From assembly GCA_040954595.2 (NCBI GenBank), contig CM082588.2:2852001-2916000 (forward strand): a stretch of DNA of 64,000 nt, written 5' to 3'. Numbering within the stretch: position 1 is the first letter of the stretch; every line of letters begins with the position of its first letter. Made by a program: the position numbers and the translations under genes. The notes beneath the pieces were generated by a model. It searched no databases, was not told the origin of the DNA, and saw only the letters and a program-made list of their open reading frames with translations. Below are positions 53,101 through 61,136 of the stretch, piece by piece. The stretch is from Balanoglossus misakiensis. Lineage: Eukaryota; Hemichordata.

Positions 53101-56100
53101 CTGGGGCTCACCTCACAGTATACTTTTGGTTTATCATACGGACTGTCGAAAAAAGCAACGATGATTCGACCGTTCAGCGCCTGGGAAGTAGAGAAGATAG
53201 AATAGAAAATTATACCTTTCCTTAACTTAGTACATGTATGCAGTTTGAAGTAGAACAAGAAATATAAAAAAAAGCCAAAAGTTACAGCTGTGTCACTTTA
53301 ATATGAAACAGATGACTTGAAGAGAAGTGTTTATCACATTTACCTTTAGACGTGTCATATACGTATCGACTTTTGACGTCATCGCCCCTGCTTGGACTAA
53401 AGTAATATTGGCCTTCTCAAAGTCATCAAGCAATATTTCTGCAGACTGTAGGAAAATATAACAAATGTGACATGGACGTCACGCAAACTGGAACGGCGCA
53501 CTCACGACAGATCGATCTAACATCAAATTAGACTCTTCATATTCTGAGTTTACAACAGTGACATAAGGGAAGAATAATTTTGTTTCGGGGGGGGTTGAAA
53601 GATTTGGGGTTGTCAGCAGATTTTGTTTCAGCCACTGTTGCCGCTATTGATTTAAATTGCCTGTCCTCTTTTCTCAAGGCATTGCAGAAGACATTTTTGT
53701 TCACGACACCATCTGCCGAACAAACATTTTCCTCAAATACTCACCCCCCCAGATCAAACGGTTCTCCCCTGACTGATGACATACGGATAAACACTCACCG
53801 GGTGGAAACTCTCCTCGTCTATGTCGAGAAGAGAAACTCGGTTCCAATTGAAGTATTTCAGCAGAGCGACGGCGACCTCGTTCAGAGCCACAAGAGGGAT
53901 GCGGGTACGGAAGAAGTTGGGAAATCTTTGACGGTCAGAAAATTCACCAGTTGAAGCCATACTTGAGATCTGTATAGAAGCAAAAGCCACCAGTGACTCG
54001 GGGGAGCTCTTGAATTTGCATACAGGTGCACACCGAGGATCTGGGTGTGATCCGTAACAATGACTCATTGTTCGTTACGCAATAAACCTGGTGGTGTGTG
54101 TATGTGTGTGTGGTGCTCAGTGTTTCTCCCAAGACGTCCTATTTCAAACTTGATCTAAACCCCATTTCGCGACAACAAGTTAACACACAGCAAACACCAT
54201 ACATGTACCTGAATGGGATTCCAAAATCTGCCAACTTCGTATAACAGCCTGCACCCTGCCGAGTCGTCGCTGTCCTCTTCGCACATGATGGCTATATTCT
54301 TCTGTTCATTTTGTATTTGTTCGATAAAACTTCGTACTACCACACCTTCTTCGCTCTGTGCATTGCATGCACGGGGGTGGAGGAGGGAAGGACGGAGGGG
54401 CAGGCAAGGACGGGCAGAAGCACGGATGTGTGTAGAGAAAAATAAATCAAGAAAGTACATGTAATGCGTATGAGAGGATAGACCAGATTAACAAACAAGT
54501 AAAAGACAAACAAACATAGGCTTTCTATCACATAAACCTCCAATGCCAAAAAGGACTTACGCGATAACCAGGGAATGAAAATGACAGCGTGTAATTGCTG
54601 TTGCGAAAAGACACGATTCCAGGGACCGTGAAAATCATAGATAAAGAGCTCTTCTTCCGAAGAGCCCAAAACCTTCATCTGCGTGCCGCGTCTTCTGACT
54701 GCGTTTTCTCTCAGGCGGCGAATCAATCATATGCACCTATATGGAGCGTTATGACCGTGACATATACACTATCATATTGCAACATGAAAAGGCTAAATTG
54801 GCCACCTGTGCAATAATCACTGAAGATTAATACATTATATCTTCAATTAGGTATATAATTTTTTTCTCGTGTTGCATTTTGTGAGGCATTAGTAGTGTTT
54901 GGCATTTAGTAAAATGTACGGATTGCATGTTCTTGTCCAATTCTCGCTCAGTGGGATGGAAAATATATATTGATTTTTGTAATGACGTTAACTTTCGCTG
55001 GCTTCATTCTTTTTACAGGAAGCCTGCCTGGCTGGCAAGCAAAAACAGAAATTATTGAAGGAACCAAAGTCGATTATCCTGATATAAATACAAATTCTCA
55101 TAACCTTGGCTGCGTTTGTCTGTGTGCATTAGGCATAGAACTACATGTATTATGGTTGTTCTGCACTATTTTTTATATAAGTATGTTGGAGCTGAGTTGT
55201 ATATGGTTTCAGCGCGACTTATCAAATGTTATTGAAACACTAGTAAGTCTACTCTTGTAAAAAGAACGGGCGTTTTTCTTTTATATGTACTAACTTCAGA
55301 GCGAAAAAAGATCGATTGTGTTAATTGAAGAGGACCAACCTTAGTGTCGTTGAGTTGAAACTCTAATTGATATCCGGGCATGATGTCGGATCGATTATTG
55401 ACATGTCGTCGTGCCAACTCTATAGCCGGATATATGCCGGCAGCCCAAAAGGCATGTCTTCCCGTCATAGGAAGCATGCATCCGATATACAGTGGCACGT
55501 CCTCACCTATAAAATACAAAATATTCTACGGTAAGGAAGGAATCTATGGTCAGGAAATTGCAAGTTCAGTTTATGTTCTACGATCCCAAGACTTACACGT
55601 TCATACACGCTATACGCGTTTATGGCGGTACTGCCATATCAACAGTCTGAGTTTCTCCACATATTAAATGATGAAATTTTGCAATTAATAGCGCATTACT
55701 GAAATTACTCGATCAAATTTGCTACAGATTCTAATCTGACACAGATCGCATGTCAACACTTTGAACTTTCGTTTTGATAGCGAGAGGAGGGTTTTAATCT
55801 GAACGATCAAAATTCTCTTTTGATCGTCTGCAGCAATCTGAGAATATCGACAAATATACAGATCTCTCTGTGGACATATCCATTGTAAGCCTTCGATATC
55901 TTTTCCGCGAAATATGGCAACTAAGGTTTTACATGTAATGGACCTGAGCTGCGGAGACACGCTACACGCCACCAGAACTATCAATATTTCACGTTCAGGT
56001 TGGATCGCCTCAAGAAGGTGCCAAATGGTGCATTTTAAGTGAAGTTAAAATAAATTTAATTGACGTGACCCTGCCAAACACGCTGTCTAGATGTATGTCA

Positions 56101-57192
56101 ACTCAATATGCGCATGTACCTTTGGTGTCGTTTTTACGGAAATGTCAAACGTTTACAAAATATGCGACTGGGCAGCTAACTGTCATGACAAACAATATAG
56201 CATTGCGCCTTTGATATCTGAAGAAAGTGTCTGTGCTGGGTGGATTAGATATGCGGGAAAAATGAAAGAAAATCGAGAAGCAGATCAAGAGGATCATGTC
56301 GTGAAACGCAGAGAGGAATCCACCGTCCAGTTGCACACTAATAGGCTTAAGTCTGGCGGTATGAACGTGTCACGTATCCGTAAAGACATATAAGCTTTAC
56401 CGTATTAACCCGTGTGTTTTGAAACGAAATACTTAGAAAAATAGATATTACATTTATATATTATATTAATGTTTAGTTTTCACAGAAATGTGTATTCTTT
56501 AACTGACGAGCATTTTCCTACGTACACTTTTGTCACAGGTTGCCCGACTTGTATATCTAAGGAGGTTTACAGATTCTTTGTTCAAGCGACCTCTAACACG
56601 TACATGTATAGAGTGAAACTAAACCACTGTGTTCATGTCTGGAAAGCACAGCAAATATTGTTGGTGTTGAATTTCATGTAAAATCAAAGTCCGATATCTG
56701 TAAACTGCGACATGGTCAAGAAATAACGAAGTCTTAATACCAGCAGCTTTTCAATTCATTCTCAAGTCTAGAGACGATTTAAGGAAATTTTATGTATGCT
56801 GCATTTTCAACCGCTGTATTATAGAATGGCGCGATTGCCATCGGTTGTTACAGTGATTCCCTCTCGGCTTAATCAATTTCATTGCAATTTAATTTGCAGT
56901 TCGGGCTGTCATGAGACGGTAATAAATACGGTCCTTCTTTTGAACGACCGCGTACACTGAATGGAAATGTGTGAAAGCGTCTTTTTTCATCAAGACTGTG
57001 TACTATTTTTTTATAATATTAAGATCTGAAGAGACGCCTGAAAATAAGCCTTACAGCTCAATTAAAAAATGGAGCAACTTTTTAAAAGCTAAAATGATAA
57101 AAACTAACACAGAAAAATCATCACCTACCTGCCACAGAACATCCTGAAATCACAATCACTAACGCTAACAGGCCACAGCTTGTGCTATTCAT
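47023..57192 (-). CDS. GABA-B receptor-like class C GPCR, 18 coding exons
   Basis: I built a continuous model from 57192 down to 47023: 2,487 nt, 828 residues, every intron GT-AG and every phase consistent. Residues 1-21 are a signal peptide. A Venus flytrap domain (about 24-425) carries PLYIGCMLPMTG, RQRFPNFFRT and APFAYDAIWA. Seven helices follow (about 468-722), with KTWRVH, IDPLKP, SYKGLLLLLGVFLAWETRK, LNDSQYIG and TLCLVFVPK, and the tail is about 100 residues. The membrane domain is closest to GABBR2; parts of the flytrap are closer to GABBR1. After the conserved Cys, where GABBR1 has GCSS with a ligand-contacting Ser, this protein reads CEED, and the GABBR1 QEAP site reads DYAP. Residues 276-289 are an unbroken acidic insert. 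GABA binding is therefore doubtful; an orphan or obligate partner role is more likely. The exon 2/3 junction is the least certain point. Confidence 0.9.
47374..47538 (-). CDS. GABA-B-like exon 17: cytoplasmic tail
   Basis: 55 codons starting IITTRKINTGEIG, with a short charged helix (RQAEAELKELRHLCNHQE) that may start a coiled coil, as in GABBR tails. The donor is GTACGT. Confidence 0.8.
47812..48003 (-). CDS. GABA-B-like exon 16: TM6 and TM7
   Basis: 64 codons with LNDSQYIGASAYIVSILAIF and FSTTVTLCLVFVPK, near identical to GABBR2 TM6-7. The donor is GTAAGT. Confidence 0.93.
48137..48283 (-). CDS. GABA-B-like exon 15: TM5
   Basis: 49 codons with MYSYKGLLLLLGVFLAWETR, near identical to GABBR2. 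The acceptor TTTCTCTTTAG directly follows an ATTC microsatellite. Confidence 0.92.
48295..48384. repeat. (ATGA)n microsatellite in intron 14
   Basis: About 22 perfect tetranucleotide copies, ending 11 bp from the acceptor of exon 15. On the coding strand it reads (TTCA)n and merges into the pyrimidine tract. Confidence 0.95.
48385..48622. repeat. diverged relatives of the 87-bp satellite inside intron 14
   Basis: About 2.7 units with periods of 90 and 87 bp; GCAAAG starts at 48385 and 48475, and ACGAAG at 48562. Shared blocks in the same order as the big array are GCAAAGTC, GGAATTTGTCATTTTT, CATGAGCTATAACCCAT and a TCCAAAAATGACAAAATC part in place of CAAAAATCGGCC. They are more diverged from one another than array units are. 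Confidence 0.85.
48719..48841 (-). CDS. GABA-B-like exon 14: TM4
   Basis: 41 codons, KILDRHLFVFVLVFLFVDVV then AWTTIDPLKP, the conserved W..xDPL motif. The donor is GTGAGT. Confidence 0.9.
48981..49088 (-). CDS. GABA-B-like exon 13: TM3
   Basis: 36 codons with ARAWTLAVGFTLTFGAIFSK and TWRVHIIF, a clear match to GABBR2 TM3 and its intracellular end. The donor is GTAAGT. Confidence 0.92.
49483..49594 (-). CDS. GABA-B-like exon 12: TM2
   Basis: It encodes HIKLSSPRLNNVIIIGGILV and LFGLQQTEVVCQ, matching KMSSPYMNNLIILGG of GABBR2. The donor is GTAAGC. Confidence 0.9.
49736..49886 (-). CDS. GABA-B-like exon 11: TM1
   Basis: It encodes TM1 (FFIGVCVVASLGVLLSVVFL) and the first intracellular loop VYNVINRNK. 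The donor is GTGACT. Confidence 0.9.
49962..49987. repeat. (GTCT)n microsatellite in intron 10
   Basis: About six GTCT copies in a non-coding stretch between exons 11 and 10. Confidence 0.9.
50051..50128 (-). CDS. GABA-B-like exon 10: linker
   Basis: It encodes GEYILRGVYNTDEKVFRW through VRWD, equivalent to the IGYYD...KWIGG linker. Phase 2 in, phase 1 out. Confidence 0.85.
50374..50405. repeat. CA/CTCA microsatellite abutting the exon 9 donor
   Basis: It consists of CACACACA followed by (CTCA)n. On the coding strand it reads (GTGA)n starting at the exon 9 boundary, so several GTGAGT donor-like words follow each other. Confidence 0.85.
50406..50469 (-). CDS. GABA-B-like exon 9: end of flytrap
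   Basis: 21 codons plus one base, GRVAFEGADRKGQPLAVYQ, matching GHVVFDASGSR of GABBR1. The donor is embedded in a GTGA microsatellite. Confidence 0.85.
50470..51952 (-). other. intron 8 of the GABA-B-like gene
   Basis: 1.48 kb with no recognised exon, RNA gene or transposon. Short open frames on both strands have no similarity to the receptor family. Confidence 0.6.
51953..52186 (-). CDS. GABA-B-like exon 8: flytrap C-terminal part
   Basis: 78 codons, TQQEFLEAYDD through YAPFAYDAIWAVTLAIN, LEDFGYNSAI and VRFQGMS. The donor is GTACGT. Confidence 0.9.
52472..52723 (-). CDS. GABA-B-like exon 7: flytrap lobe 2 with acidic insert
   Basis: 84 codons. KYVWIAITEH is conserved, then an acidic run of 14 residues encoded by GAG/GAT repeats precedes the conserved CTPEELAKAAEGTL. 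Confidence 0.9.
52904..53005. repeat. 51-bp tandem duplication in intron 6
   Basis: Two near-identical copies of a 51-bp unit (TCTGATTAATTTTC... to ...CTGGCAAATGT) follow each other; one differs by GAAATT versus CAAATT at the end. Confidence 0.85.
53112..53180 (-). CDS. GABA-B-like exon 6: flytrap lobe 2
   Basis: 23 codons, ALNGRIIVAFFDSPYDK to VYCE, matching the RIIVGLF and VFCE strands of GABBR1. The donor is GTGAGC. Confidence 0.88.
53344..53445 (-). CDS. GABA-B-like exon 5: flytrap lobe 2
   Basis: 34 codons, SAEILLDDFE through VDTYMTRLK, phase 0 at both ends. The acceptor is TTTTCCTACAG. Confidence 0.85.
53446..53798 (-). other. intron 4 of the GABA-B-like gene
   Basis: 353 bp. A G-rich run and a C-rich run occur near 53587 and 53744; no other feature was seen. 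Confidence 0.6.
53799..53969 (-). CDS. GABA-B-like exon 4: flytrap, FFRT motif
   Basis: 57 codons including DRQRFPNFFRT and LLKYFNWNRVSLL, a strong match to GABBR1. The donor is GTGAGT. Confidence 0.9.
54209..54355 (-). CDS. GABA-B-like exon 3: flytrap lobe 1
   Basis: 49 codons, from SEEGVVVRSF to EVGRFWNPIQ, with the MCEED site. Length matches GABBR1 across this junction, but the Cys that follows DSK in GABBR1 is Ser here. The acceptor is CACAG and the donor GTACAT. Confidence 0.75.
54356..55339 (-). other. intron 2 of the GABA-B-like gene
   Basis: About 1 kb. A 37-bp segment (54561-54597) with good splice signals was considered as a cryptic exon, but it would break the frame. Nothing else was recognised. 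Confidence 0.55.
55340..55506 (-). CDS. GABA-B-like exon 2: start of flytrap lobe 1
   Basis: It encodes EDVPLYIGCMLPMTG through MPGYQLEFQLNDTK, matching the first strand and helix of GABBR1/2. The acceptor is TATAG and the donor GTTGGT; it ends in phase 0. Confidence 0.85.
55507..57128 (-). other. intron 1 of the GABA-B-like gene
   Basis: 1.6 kb, AT-rich. Open frames near 55,700-56,400 lack family resemblance and start context. No mobile element was recognised. Confidence 0.55.
57129..57192 (-). CDS. GABA-B-like exon 1: signal peptide
   Basis: ATG at 57192-57190 opens a 21-residue hydrophobic leader (LLALVIVISGCSVA) ending in phase 1 at a GTAGGT donor. ATCCGTAG just upstream of the ATG could be an acceptor for a separate 5' UTR exon. 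Confidence 0.75.
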
Positions 57193-58522
57193 GCTACCTA
57201 CGGATATTGAGAGTGAAAGACGAAGATAACGAAATTTTGAGCTCTTCATAATAATATTGCATGGACGAACTATTTTCTGGGCAGGGGGGGATCAATTCAA
57301 GTTCCGTTGCGTCTAATGACTGCGCACTTCCTTCACATTGCCTCAACATTAAAACAATGACCAATCATTTGAAAACTACTCGATGCGCACATGCGCATTC
57401 CTACCATCCTCACGACAACAGCCAGTAGTGTGTCGTTATTGAACATTCTGAAATGAAATGATTTCTATTTAAATTCCAAGAAATTTGCAAACATAAAAAG
57501 TCCTGTTACTTTCTACATCGGATGGAGGTACCTGCAGCTGATTATTTTGAACGACCCAACTCCTTATGTTGACGTCAAATTTGTTTTTGAACTGTAACAA
57601 TTGTTATCTTCAATTTATGACCTTTTATGAACATTATAACCATGGCAACCACAGAAGTAAATACAATAGCATAGAAACATCTTTTTATCGAATGTAATCT
57701 CGATTTACCCATGTACCTAGTCCATGTCTTGGGTCTTAAGACGGCACATTTTAGGGATTTGGGTCTTTAAAGGATAAGTGGTTTAATCCACGTTAATAAC
57801 TGAAGGAATAAGAAGGCATCGAACATGATTGCTGCGTCATAAAAAAAGGCTTATTACGAGACTCGGTTGGATAAACGACAAGATACGTGCTGCGATATTA
57901 ATAAAAAACATTCTATTCAATGTGTCTAATGTTTACCCAAAATTTAAATCGCCAGCCCCAGGTATAAGTATAAACAGTTCGCCATATAATAACCTGATAC
58001 GTCAACAGACGAGCTTATTGCGGTTTATTGACAATGAGAAAATGTCACCATGTGTTTTGTTTGTGACGTTTTAGTACAACTTTGTTGCCAATCTATACTT
58101 CGGAAAACAAATTACAGACATTTAACCGGAGGCAGAAGACGACCGAATATTGTCGAGACTAAAGAAACGTAGCACTCATACATAAATAACAGGAGAACCA
58201 TTTATCCTTGCCTGACTTAAGCAAAATTTGCAAATCTCTTACAAATGTAAGTACGTGTTTTATGTCTAATGCTTCTGTAAGCCGCTTGCCCTGACGTACA
58301 GTGTACACATTGAAGAGAGATAACCGTATTTATATGATGTACTTTGTAGCAGTTCCAGTTTACGTCTACTTTGAATTGCTAGCAACTGTACTGTATGTGA
58401 CCCTAACGCGCAGCCGCAGTCGGGACGCCACCCACACTCGAAGCCTATTAGCCTCAATGTCCTCGAGAGATGGGGTGGGTCTGAACCAATTCTGAACATT
58501 TTCGATGCCTTGAAATGCAACA
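57193..58522. other. intergenic region upstream of the GABA-B-like gene
   Basis: It should hold the receptor promoter and perhaps a 5' UTR exon. No coding exon was recognised on either strand. TGACGTCA lies near 57570. Confidence 0.5.
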
Positions 58523-58528
58523 TTTATT
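58523..58528 (-). terminator. poly(A) signal of Ig gene 1
   Basis: AATAAA on the minus strand, 163 nt beyond the stop codon at 58691. Confidence 0.6.
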
Positions 58529-58690
58529 GGCTTGGCATTTGTAAATCAAAAATGCCAATCAAGAGAGCAGTAATCATACATACATTAATTAACTAAATCT
58601 GTAATTACCACAATCCAAAATACATAACTAAAAATAGCCAGTACACAATATGTTATCATGTTTGGTGTAAACGACAAATTACACGTTTAA

Positions 58691-60487
58691 TTACACCCAT
58701 TCCCCGTTCACATGTCCGTCCGACCCGTCGACATTCCGCGGCTTGGACACAAACATGGAGTTCAGTCTATCGTACGGGGAAGACGAGGCGTTCTTCGAGT
58801 TGGTCTTCGGCCTTACTCGGGTTCGGTGTTTGGTTTTCATCGGCACGGCTTCTTCTAGTTCTCCCGCCGCCGCTGCAGACTTCGCGTTGGTTGCCCGCCT
58901 TTTTCGGGTTTTACAGAGAAACACGACGATGGCACAGAGGACGACAAGGAACATGAATGCGGCGACGGCCGATGCGGAAGTGATGTAGAGCAAACCCAAG
59001 TCCGTCGAGTGTCTCGTAGTTATGGCAACAGTTACGCTCGTTCGGCCATCCCTCGGACGGGATGTGTGCGGCGGCGCTGGAGGTGCGGAGATATCGACGA
59101 TTTCACCTGGTTTCTCCACGGAAGTTGTCGTTGGATTTTGGCCTCTGCGTCGAGTGGCCGGACGTGGTGGCGAAGTTGCCGGCGGATTGTCCGCCGTCGA
59201 AAGGTGGCCTTGTGTCGTGTGCATACCTGTCTGCTTAGTTGCACGCGTTGAGGTGGGAAGGGAGATTGTTGTCGTTGCAGTGGAGGGGATGTCCTGGCGG
59301 TCATCACTTCCCGTGGGAAGTTCTGCCTGCATTGTCTGCAGTCTTGATGAACTTTGTACAGTTCCGGTAGACAGGAACATGTCTGTACTGCTATCATCAC
59401 TTAGTGACGTCACAGAGGTCGGGGATATTTCTGTCGTTGCGGAGATATTAACAATAACGCGACCGTAATTACGCGAATTTATAAGCGAAAACCCATAATC
59501 GACAGAACACGTAACGTTATATTCGCCTGTGTTACTCAGACCGTCCAACACAATGGTCCTGTTTCTGTCTTGGAAATGCACCACAATATCCCGACCACCT
59601 TGAACTGTCCACAAATATTTGGCATTGTTTGGGGCAGCCGCCGCCACATCGCATGTGAATGAGGCATTGCGCATACCAGAGGTGTTAATAATGTACCCAC
59701 TCTCAGGATACACGTGTATTCTTGGTTGTTTGTAAACTTTAAACGGCCCGACCCGACAGTGTCTGTGTGTGCCACGATCCGGAACGGACAGGCGACACCG
59801 GAACTCGGTGCCTGTGTCGTCTTCAGTGGCCTGGAAACTAAAATTTGCGTAGACTCGATCGTGATCCTCGGCCAAAGTCACTCCGGCGACTGGTTGGCCG
59901 GAGCGGTGCCAGTGCAGCGCGACCTGCGGCGTCCCGGGATCTGATCGGCACGATAGAGCCATCACGTTGCCCTCGAATGTTTCATAGCTGTGGCTCACCT
60001 GGCCTTCGGTGAAGCAAATCGGAAACTCGTCGCGCGGGACCACCCGAATCGCCACTTCTGCAGGTAGAGATTCAACCATAACACTACCATTAGAGTTCGT
60101 TACAGCGCAGACGTAATCCCCGGAATCGAAATCAGCCGTGTGGTAGTTCACGCCGGTAATAAATAAACGAAAAACCTCTGTGCCGTTCTCTTCTTTGCTA
60201 TCGACGCTGTATCTGTCTGGGTCGACCAGTCCGAAAGTTCCATCACCCGTTATCAGATCAGTTCCCGAACTGATGAACACTCCATCCTTGATCCACGATG
60301 CTCTTTGGTTTTCAGCCAGTGGTTCAGACAGCCGACATTTCAGAGACACCGAAGAGTTCGACACAGACCCATATTTCGCCTCCAGTTCAACGTCACTCGG
60401 TTCCTCAATGAAAGACAGAGCGGCATCTAATCGCGCACAATTCAAAACAAGGAGAACCACAATAAGTATCACACCGCGCCCGTCCAT
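58691..60487 (-). CDS. three-Ig-domain transmembrane protein, paralogue 1
   Basis: 598 residues in one exon. The ATG at 60487 was chosen because it starts a good signal peptide (GVILIVVLLVLNCARLDA); the frame stays open upstream but without one. Three Ig-like domains follow, with Cys pairs 51-127, 180-231 and 279-327 and the D-x-G-x-Y-x-C type ends SGDYVC and TGTEFRC. An extra pair, Cys158 and Cys244, brackets domain 2. Residues 350-495 are a Ser/Thr/Pro-rich stalk likely to be heavily O-glycosylated. The membrane span is about 499-525, followed by KTRKRR as a stop-transfer signal. The 70-residue tail ends GEWV, a possible class III PDZ ligand. The layout is nectin-like or JAM-like, but I cannot assign an orthologue. 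It lies 649 bp downstream of its paralogue, in the same orientation. Confidence 0.88.
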   Translation of the reverse strand: MDGRGVILIVVLLVLNCARLDAALSFIEEPSDVELEAKYGSVSNSSVSLKCRLSEPLAENQRASWIKDGVFISSGTDLITGDGTFGLVDPDRYSVDSKEENGTEVFRLFITGVNYHTADFDSGDYVCAVTNSNGSVMVESLPAEVAIRVVPRDEFPICFTEGQVSHSYETFEGNVMALSCRSDPGTPQVALHWHRSGQPVAGVTLAEDHDRVYANFSFQATEDDTGTEFRCRLSVPDRGTHRHCRVGPFKVYKQPRIHVYPESGYIINTSGMRNASFTCDVAAAAPNNAKYLWTVQGGRDIVVHFQDRNRTIVLDGLSNTGEYNVTCSVDYGFSLINSRNYGRVIVNISATTEISPTSVTSLSDDSSTDMFLSTGTVQSSSRLQTMQAELPTGSDDRQDIPSTATTTISLPTSTRATKQTGMHTTQGHLSTADNPPATSPPRPATRRRGQNPTTTSVEKPGEIVDISAPPAPPHTSRPRDGRTSVTVAITTRHSTDLGLLYITSASAVAAFMFLVVLCAIVVFLCKTRKRRATNAKSAAAAGELEEAVPMKTKHRTRVRPKTNSKNASSSPYDRLNSMFVSKPRNVDGSDGHVNGEWV

Positions 60488-61136
60488 GTTAAAAATGTCG
60501 ACTGAACTCAACTTCCACGTGCACACAAATAACAAGTTAGAGTGAGTAAGCGAGAATAAATACTCCTCGAAGTCAGAGCTCTCCAGCCATCCGGGTCCCC
60601 GACAATGTATTCTGTAATTGGATAACAGAGTTTGTTCTTCCCGCTCACAGTAGGTACACTCAGACCACAATCGCCACCCACTTCAAATACCTGCACATGC
60701 GGATATGTTACAGACGGGGCTGACGCCCTCTCTGACGGGTCAAAGTTCCAAACACCGTCCATATACATTTAGTATTGTCCTAGGCCTGTATATTATTAGA
60801 CGTATTGTCTGACGGTCATAAGTGCACAAGGTTATTACTCATTTTACGACAATAGTATAAATAATTGAAGTTCCTAAACTATAAGTTTACATGTATTATT
60901 TGTTTGTATTACAATATGGCAGTTTAAGGGACTCTAGCTCTAGTACATTTTTTGAAGTTATTTTGCTCCATATTTTAACAACAGTCTCTAAGTTCTATAC
61001 TGTCTATAGCATTCTGAGATATCAAGTATCCCGTTGTTCACAGGCTATTAACTATATCCTGCATATGTGCATGCATGTTTTCTTTAAAAATGACGTCCAG
61101 CCGGACAATTTTGGGTCTTCCCTTTGGTTGTATATA
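60488..61136 (-). promoter_or_regulatory. promoter region of Ig gene 1 and 3' region of Ig gene 2
   Basis: Minus-strand TATTTATT at 60555-60562 lies about 70 nt upstream of the ATG and may act as a TATA element. No clear AATAAA was found for Ig gene 2; it may use a variant signal such as those in the AT-rich stretch 61128-61136. Confidence 0.4.

Noticed and set aside
54561-54597. Extra exon between exons 3 and 2 of the GABA-B-like gene
   Set aside because: It has a CAACAG acceptor and a GTAAGT donor, but its 37 bp would shift the frame. Exons 2 and 3 already match GABBR1 in length.
55685-56681. Open frames in intron 1 of the receptor gene on both strands
   Set aside because: No similarity to receptor domains, no suitable splice sites, AT-driven length.
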